A program made the translations under genes and the position numbers. From NCBI RefSeq assembly GCF_000820165.1, contig NZ_CDDD01000013.1, forward strand, positions 1 through 64,000: a DNA stretch of 64,000 nucleotides. Reading direction: 5' to 3'. Under the pieces are notes generated by a model, which had not been told where the DNA came from, did not search any database, and saw only the letters and a program-made list of their open reading frames with translations. Positions 1 through 8,005 of this stretch are shown piece after piece; within the stretch, counting starts at the first letter, position 1, and every line of letters starts with the position of its first letter. Origin of the DNA: Aeromonas taiwanensis. GTDB taxonomy: Bacteria; Pseudomonadota; Gammaproteobacteria; Enterobacterales; Aeromonadaceae.

Positions 1-22
1 TCATCCGAGCGGGCTTTTTTAT
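1..22 (+). terminator. 3' half of an intrinsic terminator cut by the window edge
   Basis: The first bases read as the descending arm of a GC-rich hairpin (GAGCGGGC) followed by a run of six T. The ascending arm would lie before the window. It probably ends a gene to the left; this is inference from the half that is visible. Confidence 0.45.
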
Positions 23-266
23 TGCCTGAAATTGACCAGGACGGCGAATTTCCACCTTCAGATATTCCCGCCGTTTTGTCATTAACCACCCTAGCTTCAC
101 CAATCCCTTTGATTCTCTGTTCGATATTTATCCATTGATAGCGTGTGTTGGATATAAAAAACACAGAATGTGATGCCTCTACCTTTCTTGTTATGCCCGC
201 TCTGCTTTAATTCGTCAGCCCACGTTCGATGGGCCAAGGAATCACAATAATCTGAGGAATGGATAC

Positions 267-716
267 ATGTTCAAAAGAACAGTAACGATGATGCTGGCGG
301 CGGGAACCCTGGTATTAGGCGGTTGCGCATCCAATAGCGGTGCAGAGCAGGCGGCAGACAACAGCGACTTCGGCGGCAAGTCCATCTACCTGCGAGGGGA
401 GATGAACGACTGGATGGCGACCGATGAGAGCAAGGTGGTCAAGGTCGCCGACAAGCTTTACATGGCCAAGGGCACGCTCAAGAAGGAGTGGGCTCCCTAC
501 AAATTCAAGTTCGCTGACTCCGGCTGGAGCTGCGGTACCAACTTCGGCTACAAGAGCCCGAGCGATGGCGTGGCCGTACTGGGCGGGGAGCCCGTACCGG
601 TCAACCCTTGCTCCAAGTATGAGGACATGAAGTTCTCGCCGGATGCGGATGGCGTCTATGAGTTCTATCTGAATATGGCGGGTGAGACACCGAGCGTTTA
701 CGTCAAGAAACCCTGA
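267..716 (+). CDS. small lipoprotein with an Ig-like (glycogen-binding/E-set type) domain
   Basis: A 149-residue protein. The first 20 residues form a lipoprotein signal: basic start (MFKR), hydrophobic core, and lipobox LGGC with the lipidated Cys at residue 20. The rest (about 38-149) resembles the beta-sandwich modules at the N-terminus of pullulanases and other glycosidases (SIYLRGEMNDW, then YKFKFADSGW). No catalytic domain follows, so it may bind carbohydrate or act as a small envelope protein. GAGG lies about 9 bases before the ATG. It stands alone, with a terminator behind it. The lipoprotein call is firm; the fold is inferred from sequence pattern and the function is unknown. Confidence 0.75.
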   Translation: MFKRTVTMMLAAGTLVLGGCASNSGAEQAADNSDFGGKSIYLRGEMNDWMATDESKVVKVADKLYMAKGTLKKEWAPYKFKFADSGWSCGTNFGYKSPSDGVAVLGGEPVPVNPCSKYEDMKFSPDADGVYEFYLNMAGETPSVYVKKP

Positions 717-758
717 GATCCCGCTTCGCATTAAATCTCTCGGGAATTGAACCGCTTA

Positions 759-797
759 AATGCCCTGGCCCAGAAATCTGCTGGCCGGGGCATTTTT
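759..797 (+). terminator. intrinsic terminator after the lipoprotein gene
   Basis: The arms AATGCCCTGGCC and GGCCGGGGCATT pair around a 12-base loop and are followed by a run of T. It separates the lipoprotein gene from the nrdJ promoter. Confidence 0.8.
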
Positions 798-831
798 TTA
801 GGATAGAATCTGCGCCCTCGTTATGACTGGT

Positions 832-878
832 TTACTATATATAGTGTTGTCCACCTTAAATTTCACTATTAGTTGTGC
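832..878 (+). promoter_or_regulatory. two NrdR boxes in the nrdJ promoter region
   Basis: Box 1 (832-847) contains the perfect 12-base palindrome ACTATATATAGT and matches the known NrdR consensus ACACTATATATAGTGT at all but the first two positions. Box 2 (863-878, TCACTATTAGTTGTGC) matches about 10 of 16. Their centres are 31 bp apart, three helical turns, which is the usual spacing for a pair of NrdR boxes. NrdR represses ribonucleotide reductase genes when dATP is high, so nrdJab is very likely in this regulon. Confidence 0.85.
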
Positions 879-926
879 TTTTAGTGTTGTCAGGGTGTAG
901 ATGCATTCACATGAGGTTGATTGAAC

Positions 927-3074
927 ATGGCTAAATCCACCCCGGTGCTGGAGAGCGACACCGTCGCCCGCCAGATCCCCCTGCAGGAGACGTCCCTCGA
1001 GATCTGGGACAGTAAATATCGTCTCAAGAGCAAGGATGGCGCCCCGATCGATGGTTCCATCGACGAGACCTACCAGCGGGTGGCCCGCGCGCTGGCTGCG
1101 CAGGAACGCGAACCCGAGGCCTGGTATGCGCCCTTCCTGTGGGCCCTGCGCAATGGTGCCATTCCGGCGGGCCGTATCACCTCCAACGCCGGGGCGTTCG
1201 AGCACAAACCCGCTACGTCCACCATCAACTGCACCGTCTCCGGCACCATCGAAGATTCGATGGACGATATCCTCGACAAGGTGCATGAGGCTGGGTTGAC
1301 CCTGAAGGCCGGCTGCGGCATCGGCTATGACTTCTCGACCCTGCGCCCGCGCGGGGCCTTCGTCTCCGGTGCCGGCGCCTATACTTCGGGCCCGCTCTCC
1401 TTCATGGACATCTACGACAAGATGTGTTTCACCGTGTCTTCAGCTGGCGGCCGTCGTGGCGCCCAGATGGGCACCATGGACATCCGCCACCCCGACGTGA
1501 TCGAGTTCATCCAGGCCAAGCGGGAAGATGGCCGCCTTCGCCAGTTCAACCTCTCCCTGCTCATCACCGAAGAGTTTGTGAAGGCGGTGAAGGTGGATGC
1601 CCCCTGGCAACTGATCTTCCCCTACACCGCCAAGGAGGTGGAACAGGATGGCATCGCGCTGGACGACCCGCTGCAGGTGATCTGGGCGGACTGGCCCAAC
1701 AAGGAAGGGGTGGTGATAAACGAGCTGGGGCAGGTAGCCTGCAAGGTCTACAAGACCTTACCCGCCCGCAAGCTCTGGAACGTCATCATGACCTCCACTT
1801 ACGACTATGCGGAGCCCGGTTTCATCCTGATCGACAAGGTCAACGAGATGAACAACAACTGGTTCTGCGAGGAGATCCGCGCCACCAACCCCTGCGGCGA
1901 GCAGCCCCTGCCGCCCTATGGCGCCTGTCTGCTGGGCTCGGTCAACCTAACCGCCTTCGTGCGCGACCCCTTCACCGAGCAGGCTGCATTCGACTGGTCC
2001 GCGTTTCGCAAGGTAGTGGCCATCTTCACCCGCATGCTCGACAACGTGGTGGAGATCAACCAGCTGCCCTTGGCCAGACAGCGCGAGGAGATTACCGCCA
2101 AGCGCCGCCACGGCATGGGCTTCCTCGGCCTGGGCTCGACCCTGACCATGCTGCGCATCAAGTACGGCTGTGCGGCGTCCGTCGCCTTTACCGAGCAGGT
2201 CTCCCAGGAGCTGGCGATGACCGGCTGGCAGGAGTCCCTGCGGTTGGCGAAGGAGAAGGGGCCGGCTCCCGTCATGGAGCAGGAGTTCGAGGTCACCGGC
2301 AAGATGCTGCGCCTGCGCCCCGAGATGGCGGCAGATGGCATCAAGATCGGCGACAAGGTGAAGGGCAAGGTGCTGCACGCCCGCTACAGCCGCTACATGC
2401 AACAGGTGGCCGAGGTGGATCCCGCCCTGGTGGCCGAGCTGGCCGAGGTGGGTGGCCGTTTCACCCACCACAGCAGCATTGCGCCGACCGGTACTATCTC
2501 CCTGTCGCTCGCCAACAACGCCAGCAACGGCATCGAGCCAAGCTTTGCCCACCACTACAGCCGCAACGTCATCAAGCCGGGCAAGAAGAGCAAGGAGAGC
2601 GTGGATGTCTACTCCTTCGAGTTGCTCGCCTACCGCGAGCTGGTGAACCCGGCTGCCATGCCCTATGGGGCAGATGAGGCCAGTCGCCTGCCGGATTATT
2701 TCATCACCGCAGACGACATCAGCCCGACCGGGCACGTGGACATCCAGGCGGCGGCCCAGCGCTGGATTGACTCCTCCATCTCCAAGACCGCCAACGTGCC
2801 GACCGATTTCCCGTTCGAGCAGTTCAAGGATATCTACCTCTACGCCTCGGATTCCGGGCTCAAGGGGTGCACCACCTTCCGCTTCAATCCGGAGGCCTTC
2901 CAGGGCGTGCTGGTGAAAGAGAAGGATCTGGAGAACACTCAGTACGAGTTCACTCTGGAGGATGGCTCCGTCATCACGGTGAAAGGGAACGAAGAGATCG
3001 AATACGATGGCGAGCTGCACACTGCCGCTAACCTCTACGACGCCTTGAAAGAAGGCTATTACGGCAAATTCTGA
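927..3074 (+). CDS. nrdJa: adenosylcobalamin-dependent (class II) ribonucleotide reductase, large part NrdJa
   Basis: Reduces ribonucleotides to deoxyribonucleotides using a coenzyme B12-derived radical, so it works with or without oxygen. Visible motifs are a redox Cys in INCTVS (about residue 102), GCGIGYDFSTLRP, and NPCGEQPL with the putative thiyl-radical Cys near residue 323. At about 715 residues it lacks the C-terminal cysteine tail, which is encoded by the next gene. This is the split arrangement known from Pseudomonas aeruginosa nrdJa/nrdJb. The ATG at 927 (MAKSTPV) fits AGG at 914-916 better than the in-frame TTG at 921. NrdR boxes lie upstream. No cobalamin riboswitch was recognised. 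Confidence 0.93.
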   Translation: MAKSTPVLESDTVARQIPLQETSLEIWDSKYRLKSKDGAPIDGSIDETYQRVARALAAQEREPEAWYAPFLWALRNGAIPAGRITSNAGAFEHKPATSTINCTVSGTIEDSMDDILDKVHEAGLTLKAGCGIGYDFSTLRPRGAFVSGAGAYTSGPLSFMDIYDKMCFTVSSAGGRRGAQMGTMDIRHPDVIEFIQAKREDGRLRQFNLSLLITEEFVKAVKVDAPWQLIFPYTAKEVEQDGIALDDPLQVIWADWPNKEGVVINELGQVACKVYKTLPARKLWNVIMTSTYDYAEPGFILIDKVNEMNNNWFCEEIRATNPCGEQPLPPYGACLLGSVNLTAFVRDPFTEQAAFDWSAFRKVVAIFTRMLDNVVEINQLPLARQREEITAKRRHGMGFLGLGSTLTMLRIKYGCAASVAFTEQVSQELAMTGWQESLRLAKEKGPAPVMEQEFEVTGKMLRLRPEMAADGIKIGDKVKGKVLHARYSRYMQQVAEVDPALVAELAEVGGRFTHHSSIAPTGTISLSLANNASNGIEPSFAHHYSRNVIKPGKKSKESVDVYSFELLAYRELVNPAAMPYGADEASRLPDYFITADDISPTGHVDIQAAAQRWIDSSISKTANVPTDFPFEQFKDIYLYASDSGLKGCTTFRFNPEAFQGVLVKEKDLENTQYEFTLEDGSVITVKGNEEIEYDGELHTAANLYDALKEGYYGKF

Positions 3075-3083
3075 GAACGACAC

Positions 3084-3767
3084 ATGGTCAAGAAGATCGA
3101 CAGAAAAATCGTCGCCTACAAGGTGAAAACCCGGGATGAACCGCAAGAGGCACCGGATCCCCAGGATGACGTGGTGCACATGCACGAGACGGTGCTGCGC
3201 CCGGAACGGCTGATGGGCACCACCTACAAGCTGAAGACGCCGGAGCACGTCTCCGAGCATTCGCTGTTCATCACCATCAACGACATCATTCTCAACGAGG
3301 GCACGGTCCACGAGACGCGCCGTCCGTTCGAGATCTTCATCAATTCCAAGAGCCTGGAACACTATCAGTGGATAGTGGCCCTGACCCGCATCATCTCGGC
3401 GGTATTCCGCAAGGGGGGGGATGTCACCTTCCTGGTGGAGGAGCTGCGCTCCGTGTTCGATCCCAAGGGCGGCTACTGGAACAAGGGCAAGTATGTGCCC
3501 TCGCTCATCGCCGAAATTGGCAACGTGATAGAGACCCATCTCACCGAGATCGGCATGCTTAAGGTGCCCGGGCTGGACGAGCACCAGCAGGCGTTTCTGG
3601 CCGAGAAGCAGGCGGAACTGCAGGCACAGCAACAGGCAGAAGAACCGCAGGCGGGCAGCGGTTTCCCCCCCAATGCGGCGCTCTGCTACAAGTGCCACAC
3701 CAAGGCGCTGGTGCAGAAAGATGGCTGCATGACCTGCCTCAATTGCGGTGATTCCAAGTGCGGCTAA
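3084..3767 (+). CDS. nrdJb: class II ribonucleotide reductase C-terminal part NrdJb
   Basis: A 227-residue partner of NrdJa, starting 9 bases after its stop and clearly co-transcribed. The body (about residues 28-160, YKLKTPEHVSEHSLFITIND) corresponds to the C-terminal region of unsplit NrdJ. A Gln/Ala/Glu-rich linker (about 175-200) leads to a cysteine-rich tail (CYKCH, CMTCLNCGDSKCG), which by analogy re-reduces the active-site disulphide and passes electrons from thioredoxin. The length matches the P. aeruginosa NrdJb class. The short gap could suggest a frameshift, but a separate start codon and the known split family argue for two real genes. Confidence 0.9.
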   Translation: MVKKIDRKIVAYKVKTRDEPQEAPDPQDDVVHMHETVLRPERLMGTTYKLKTPEHVSEHSLFITINDIILNEGTVHETRRPFEIFINSKSLEHYQWIVALTRIISAVFRKGGDVTFLVEELRSVFDPKGGYWNKGKYVPSLIAEIGNVIETHLTEIGMLKVPGLDEHQQAFLAEKQAELQAQQQAEEPQAGSGFPPNAALCYKCHTKALVQKDGCMTCLNCGDSKCG

Positions 3768-3796
3768 CGGGGCCGCTTGGGGGATAATCACGCTTA

Positions 3797-3827
3797 AAAG
3801 ACCGGCCAGAGGGCCGGTCTTTTTTAT
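3797..3827 (+). terminator. intrinsic terminator of nrdJab
   Basis: AAAGACCGGCC and GGCCGGTCTTT form an 11-bp stem with a 4-base loop, followed by T residues, 30 bases past the nrdJb stop. Confidence 0.9.
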
Positions 3828-3987
3828 TGATTGCTTTATATACAGTCAGTTGGGGCGGGCAAGGGAAATGTTGCACGCCGGTAAATTCGGGCGTAGCGTT
3901 GGGGGTAATAAAACTGTCACGGTCGTGTGGTTTCAATGACATCTGAGATTCACACACGTGGCACCTTCAGTGCCAAGGAGGATGCTT

Positions 3988-5358
3988 ATGGACAACACGG
4001 ACCGAAAGCTGTTTATCCTGGATACCAACGTTCTGCTTCACGAACCCCTCGCCATCTACTCCTTCAAAGAGCACGACGTGCTCATCCCCATGACGGTGCT
4101 CGAAGAGCTCGACAACATCAAGGATCGCCAGAAAGACGTCAGCCGTGATGCCCGCATCGCCATTCGCGCACTGGAAGACGTATTCCGCGACGCGACCCCG
4201 GAACAGATAGTGCAAGGTGTGGCGCTCGCCGGCGAGGCGAGCGGTCGCATCTCCATCTTCAGCGATCACCATCTGCCTCAGGATGCCGAGGTGTTCACCG
4301 ACAAGGAGGCAGACAACCGCATCATCAATGCCGCTCTCTATCTGCAAAAGCATGAGATGAAACGCCAGGTGGTGCTGGTGACCAAGGACATCAACATGCG
4401 CCTCAAGGCCAAGGGTGCTGGCCTTGCCCATGTCGAGGACTACCGCAGCGACCAGCTGATCGACGACATCCGTCTGCTGGCCAAAGGCTTCCAGGTGGTG
4501 CCCGGCAGCTTCTGGGAACGGGTCGGTGAGTGTGACAGCGAGACCCATGGCCGAGATACGGTGCACGTCATCGACTCGGCCCTGCTGGAGGGGGTGCACG
4601 TCAATCAGTACCTGCTGGACGAGGAGAACTTCTTTGCCGCTAGGGTACTCGCCCACGACGGCCAGAAGATCCGCCTCAAGGATCTGGGCCGCGAGCGGCT
4701 GATGTCGCGCAAGGCCTGGGGCGTGCATCCCAAGAACATCTATCAGGGCATGGCCCTCGACGCCCTGCTCGATCCCCATATCGACCTGGTGATCCTGACC
4801 GGACCTGCCGGTTGCGGCAAGACCCTGCTCGCCATGGCGGCGGCCCTGGAGCTGGTGATCGAGAAGGGGATCTACGAGAAGGTGATCGTCACCCGCAACA
4901 CCCCGGAAATCGCCGAGAGCATCGGTTTCCTGCCCGGCACGGAAGAAGAGAAGATGATGCCCTGGCTGGCGGCGGTGACCGACACCCTGGAGGTGCTGCA
5001 CAAGCAGGACGAGAACATGAGCGGGTCGCTGAGCTACATCATGGAGAAGGCCAACATCCAGTTCAAATCGGTCAACTTCATGCGCGGGCGCAGCATCCAG
5101 AACACCTTCGTGCTGCTGGACGAGTGCCAGAACCTGACGGCATCCCAGATCAAGACCATCATCACCCGTTGCGGCGAGGGGACCAAGATCGTCTGCTCCG
5201 GCAACCTGGCCCAGATCGACTCCAACTACCTGAGCCCGGTGACCTCGGGGTTGACCTACATCGTCGAGCGCTTCAAGGATTTCGACGGCAGTGCCAACAT
5301 CTTCCTGAATGGAGTTGTGCGCAGTCGACTCGCCTCCTTCGCCGAGGAAAACCTCTGA
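3988..5358 (+). CDS. PhoH family protein: PIN domain plus PhoH ATPase
   Basis: A 456-residue cytoplasmic protein. The N-terminal PIN ribonuclease-like domain (about 1-150) begins KLFILDTNVLLHEP with the conserved Asp of LDTN, and further acidic residues follow (EELDN, KEADNRI). The C-terminal P-loop ATPase of the PhoH type (about 230-450) has Walker A GPAGCGKT and Walker B-like VLLDECQN. PIN-PhoH proteins are thought to act on RNA, but the exact substrate is not established. AAGGAGG at 3975-3981 sits 6 bases before the ATG at 3988 and abuts the ATG at 3982, so 3988 is the start. The gene is monocistronic. Confidence 0.9.
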   Translation: MDNTDRKLFILDTNVLLHEPLAIYSFKEHDVLIPMTVLEELDNIKDRQKDVSRDARIAIRALEDVFRDATPEQIVQGVALAGEASGRISIFSDHHLPQDAEVFTDKEADNRIINAALYLQKHEMKRQVVLVTKDINMRLKAKGAGLAHVEDYRSDQLIDDIRLLAKGFQVVPGSFWERVGECDSETHGRDTVHVIDSALLEGVHVNQYLLDEENFFAARVLAHDGQKIRLKDLGRERLMSRKAWGVHPKNIYQGMALDALLDPHIDLVILTGPAGCGKTLLAMAAALELVIEKGIYEKVIVTRNTPEIAESIGFLPGTEEEKMMPWLAAVTDTLEVLHKQDENMSGSLSYIMEKANIQFKSVNFMRGRSIQNTFVLLDECQNLTASQIKTIITRCGEGTKIVCSGNLAQIDSNYLSPVTSGLTYIVERFKDFDGSANIFLNGVVRSRLASFAEENL

Positions 5359-5380
5359 TCCCGGCCGACAAACCATGCAT

Positions 5381-5415
5381 GAAAAAGGGAAGCCAGCTGG
5401 CTTCCCTTTTTTTAT
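5381..5415 (+). terminator. intrinsic terminator of the PhoH-family gene
   Basis: AAAAAGGGAAGCCAG pairs perfectly with CTGGCTTCCCTTTTT. T residues follow on the plus strand and A residues precede, so it may also stop leftward transcripts reading out of thiQ. Confidence 0.9.
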
Positions 5416-5424
5416 CCCGTCTAC

Positions 5425-5599
5425 CTAGGCCCCCTGGGGACGACCGAGGTAGCGCAGCAACCCGGGGTGAGCGCTGCTTTGCAGGGGCTCTGGCTTGCCC
5501 TGCAAGGCGATGCATCCCTCGTCGATAAAGAGTACCTGGGCTGCGATGAGCTGGGCATCCTCCGGCATGATAGGGGGATACCATCAGCTTGTTAGCCAT
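5425..5599 (-). pseudogene. diverged tandem copy of the thiQ 3' end (open frame of 47 codons at 5425-5568)
   Basis: This sequence repeats the 3' end of thiQ at a fixed offset of 178 bp. Aligned without gaps, 5431-5568 and 5609-5746 match at about 118 of 138 positions, counted by hand. Upstream of that the similarity continues to about 5600 after a 4-base indel. On the minus strand the copy still reads as an open frame from ATG at 5568: MPEDAQLIAAQVLF, then IALQGKPEPLQSS, ending LGRPQGA and stop at 5425. The copy directly abuts the real thiQ stop. It carries no Walker A, signature or Walker B, so it cannot work as an ATPase; it is most simply a tandem-duplication remnant. Confidence 0.85.
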
Positions 5600-6310
5600 T
5601 CACTGTGGCGCCAGAGCGCGGCCAAGGTAGCGCAGCAACCCGGGATGATCGCTGCTTTGCAGGATCTCGGGCTTGCCCTGCAAGGCGATGCATCCCTCGT
5701 CGATGAAGAGTACCTGGTCGGCGATAAGCTGGGCGTCTTCCGGGTTATGGGACACCATCAGCACTGTAATGCCCTGTTCACAGGCGAGGCGGGCGACTTC
5801 TGCCAGCATTTCCCTGCGCAGGGCCGGATCCAGGGCCGAGAAGGGCTCGTCCAGCAACAACAGCGGCTTGCCCCGCACCAGGGCGCGGGCCAGGCCCACC
5901 CGCTGTTGCTGGCCACCGGAGAGCTGATCCGGCAGGCGCATCAGCATGGCACCGAGGCCCACCCGCTCGGCCGCCTCGTTGACCTGATTCCGCTGGGCGG
6001 CGTTGAGGCGCAGCCCGGGGTGCAGGCCGATGGCGATGTTGTCGAACACCGACAAGTGCAGGAAGAGGTTGTGATCCTGGAACAGGGTGGTGACCGGCCG
6101 CTCGGCCGGGCCCAGCGGCATCAGATCCTGACCGTCGAAGGTGAGGGTGCCGGACTCCACCGGCACGAAGCCGGCGATCATGCCGAGCAGGGTCGACTTG
6201 CCGGCGCCGCTCGGACCGATCAGGGCGGTGATCTCCCCCCTGGCCAGGGTGGCGGTGAAGTCGACACGCCAGTCGGGGTAGCTGGTGACCAGTCTGTCGA
6301 TGTTCAACAT
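5600..6310 (-). CDS. thiQ: thiamine ABC transporter ATP-binding protein
   Basis: A 236-residue ATPase that powers uptake of thiamine, TMP and TPP with ThiB and ThiP. Walker A GPSGAGKST is at about residues 32-40, signature LSGGQQQRV at about 126, Walker B LLLLDEP followed by FSALD, and the switch His in MVSHNPED. Last gene of thiBPQ, beginning 72 bases after thiP. Its last 58 codons or so have a diverged tandem copy immediately downstream (5425-5599). The length is normal for ThiQ. Confidence 0.95.
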   Translation of the reverse strand: MLNIDRLVTSYPDWRVDFTATLARGEITALIGPSGAGKSTLLGMIAGFVPVESGTLTFDGQDLMPLGPAERPVTTLFQDHNLFLHLSVFDNIAIGLHPGLRLNAAQRNQVNEAAERVGLGAMLMRLPDQLSGGQQQRVGLARALVRGKPLLLLDEPFSALDPALRREMLAEVARLACEQGITVLMVSHNPEDAQLIADQVLFIDEGCIALQGKPEILQSSDHPGLLRYLGRALAPQ

Positions 6311-6382
6311 CTTTTGTTCTCCGGGGAGCTGTGTGAGCGGCCAGCAGGGCTGTGTCGGGACCCTAGCAAGGTGCCGCGGATT

Positions 6383-8005
6383 TCAAGGTTCGGCATGCTT
6401 CCCTCCAAGCCCCCGCTCGACCAGCCAGAACAGGGAGAAACAGAGCGTGAGCAGCAGCAGGGCAGTGGCGGCCGCCTCGGTCAGGCGGTAGCTGCCGAGC
6501 TGCTGATAGAGCAGCCAGGGCAGGGTGGTGAGGGTCTGGCTGCCGAACATGGCGATGGCGCCGAGATCACCCAGCGACAGGATCATGGAGAGGGCCATCG
6601 CCAGGGCCAGCGGGCGGCGCAGCAGGGGCCACTCTACCAGCCGCAGGCGATGCAGGCCGCGTACCCCCAGACTGTCCGCCAGCCGATCATACTGACGCAC
6701 CACCAGCTGCATGGGGGCGTTGAGGGTGCGCAGCACATAGGGCAGTGCCATCAGGGCGTTGACCAGTACCACCAGCCAGGGGCCCAGGGAGAAGACATCG
6801 GTGAAGGGCATGAACATGATGAAAAGCCCGGTGGAGAGCACCACCGCCGGTATCATCAGGATCATGGAGCCGCTGGCTTCCCACAGGGCGGCGGCGCGCC
6901 GCTTGCGATCCCGCACCCTGAGGTGGCGGCTGGTGAGCAGCAGGGCGGCGCCGAGCAGGGTGGCCAGGGAGCCAGCCGCCAGCGCAATGGCCAGCGACTG
7001 GCCTCCCGCCAGCCACAGCCGGTTCGACGTCAGTGCCGGCAGCAGGCCGGGGTTGAACCCTGCGACGACGATGGCCAGCAGCGGCGGCAGGAAGATGGCG
7101 AGCCCCAGGGCCAGGGCCAGCCCATCCACCAGGGCCGTGCCCCTCTGGTGACGATCAGGGCGCAGGCAGGGGCGACGGCTCTCGATCCGGCTTGCCGGCG
7201 TGGTCTGCAACTTGTGCTGCAACAGGAGCAGGGCCAGGGTCAGCAGCAGCTGGACCAGGGCGAGCCCGCCGGCGGTGGCGAGATCGAAGTCAAAGCGCAG
7301 CGCCTGATAGACCGCTACCTCCAGAGTGGTGGACTTGGGGCCACCGCCGAGCGCCAGCACTGTGGTGAAGCTGGTGAAGCAAAGCATGAAGATGAGGCTG
7401 GCGAGCCCCGGCAGCATGCCCCGGATGATGGGCCACTCCAGCAGCCGGAAGATGTGGGAGGATCGCATGCCGAGCTGGCTGGCGAGGCGCCAGGAGGACT
7501 CGGGAATGCTCTCTATGCTCTGCAGGATGAGGCGTGCGGCGAGCGGCATGTTGAAGAAGACGTGGGCCAGCAGGATGCCGAACAGGCCGTAGAGGTAGTT
7601 GCCGGGATCCACGCCCAGACCGCGCAGCAGTTGTGGCAGCCAGCCCTGACGGCCGTGCACTGCCACCATGCCGAAGATGGCGATGATGACGGGCAGCACC
7701 AGGGAGAGGCCGAACAGCTTGAGCAGCAGGCGGCGGCCGGTGAAACGGCGCCGAGCCAGGGCCCTGGCCACCGGAATGGCTAACCCTAAGCTCAGCAGGG
7801 TGGAGAGCAGGGCCTGCCAGAGGCTGAAGCCCAGCACGTGGCGCAGATAGGGATCGGCCATCAGGGTGCGGGGGGACAGGGTACCGGCCTGCCACAGCAG
7901 GGCCGCCAGCGGCCCCAGGGACAACAGCAGGATGATCAGGGTGGCTGCGCTGCCCGGCAGCCACCAGAGGGGTCGAGACTGTGGTTTCACGAAGTGATGG
8001 CTCAC
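6383..8005 (-). CDS. thiP: thiamine ABC transporter permease
   Basis: An inner-membrane permease of about 540 residues made of two fused permease halves with many Leu/Ala-rich membrane spans; EAA-like loops occur near SSWRLASQLGM and DRLADSLGV. It forms the channel of ThiBPQ. Three in-frame GTG codons are possible starts (8026, 8005, 7990). The one at 8005 overlaps the thiB stop as GTGA, a common translational-coupling arrangement, so it is chosen here. No strong ribosome-binding site settles the choice. Confidence 0.92.
   Translation of the reverse strand: MSHHFVKPQSRPLWWLPGSAATLIILLLSLGPLAALLWQAGTLSPRTLMADPYLRHVLGFSLWQALLSTLLSLGLAIPVARALARRRFTGRRLLLKLFGLSLVLPVIIAIFGMVAVHGRQGWLPQLLRGLGVDPGNYLYGLFGILLAHVFFNMPLAARLILQSIESIPESSWRLASQLGMRSSHIFRLLEWPIIRGMLPGLASLIFMLCFTSFTTVLALGGGPKSTTLEVAVYQALRFDFDLATAGGLALVQLLLTLALLLLQHKLQTTPASRIESRRPCLRPDRHQRGTALVDGLALALGLAIFLPPLLAIVVAGFNPGLLPALTSNRLWLAGGQSLAIALAAGSLATLLGAALLLTSRHLRVRDRKRRAAALWEASGSMILMIPAVVLSTGLFIMFMPFTDVFSLGPWLVVLVNALMALPYVLRTLNAPMQLVVRQYDRLADSLGVRGLHRLRLVEWPLLRRPLALAMALSMILSLGDLGAIAMFGSQTLTTLPWLLYQQLGSYRLTEAAATALLLLTLCFSLFWLVERGLGGKHAEP

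Noticed and set aside
700-926. Cobalamin riboswitch before the B12-dependent reductase
   Set aside because: No B12-box-like sequence was found; the region is explained by a terminator and NrdR boxes.
5495-7783. 762-codon open frame antisense to thiQ and thiP
   Set aside because: Gln/Gly-rich translation with no recognisable domain; explained by codon bias on the other strand.
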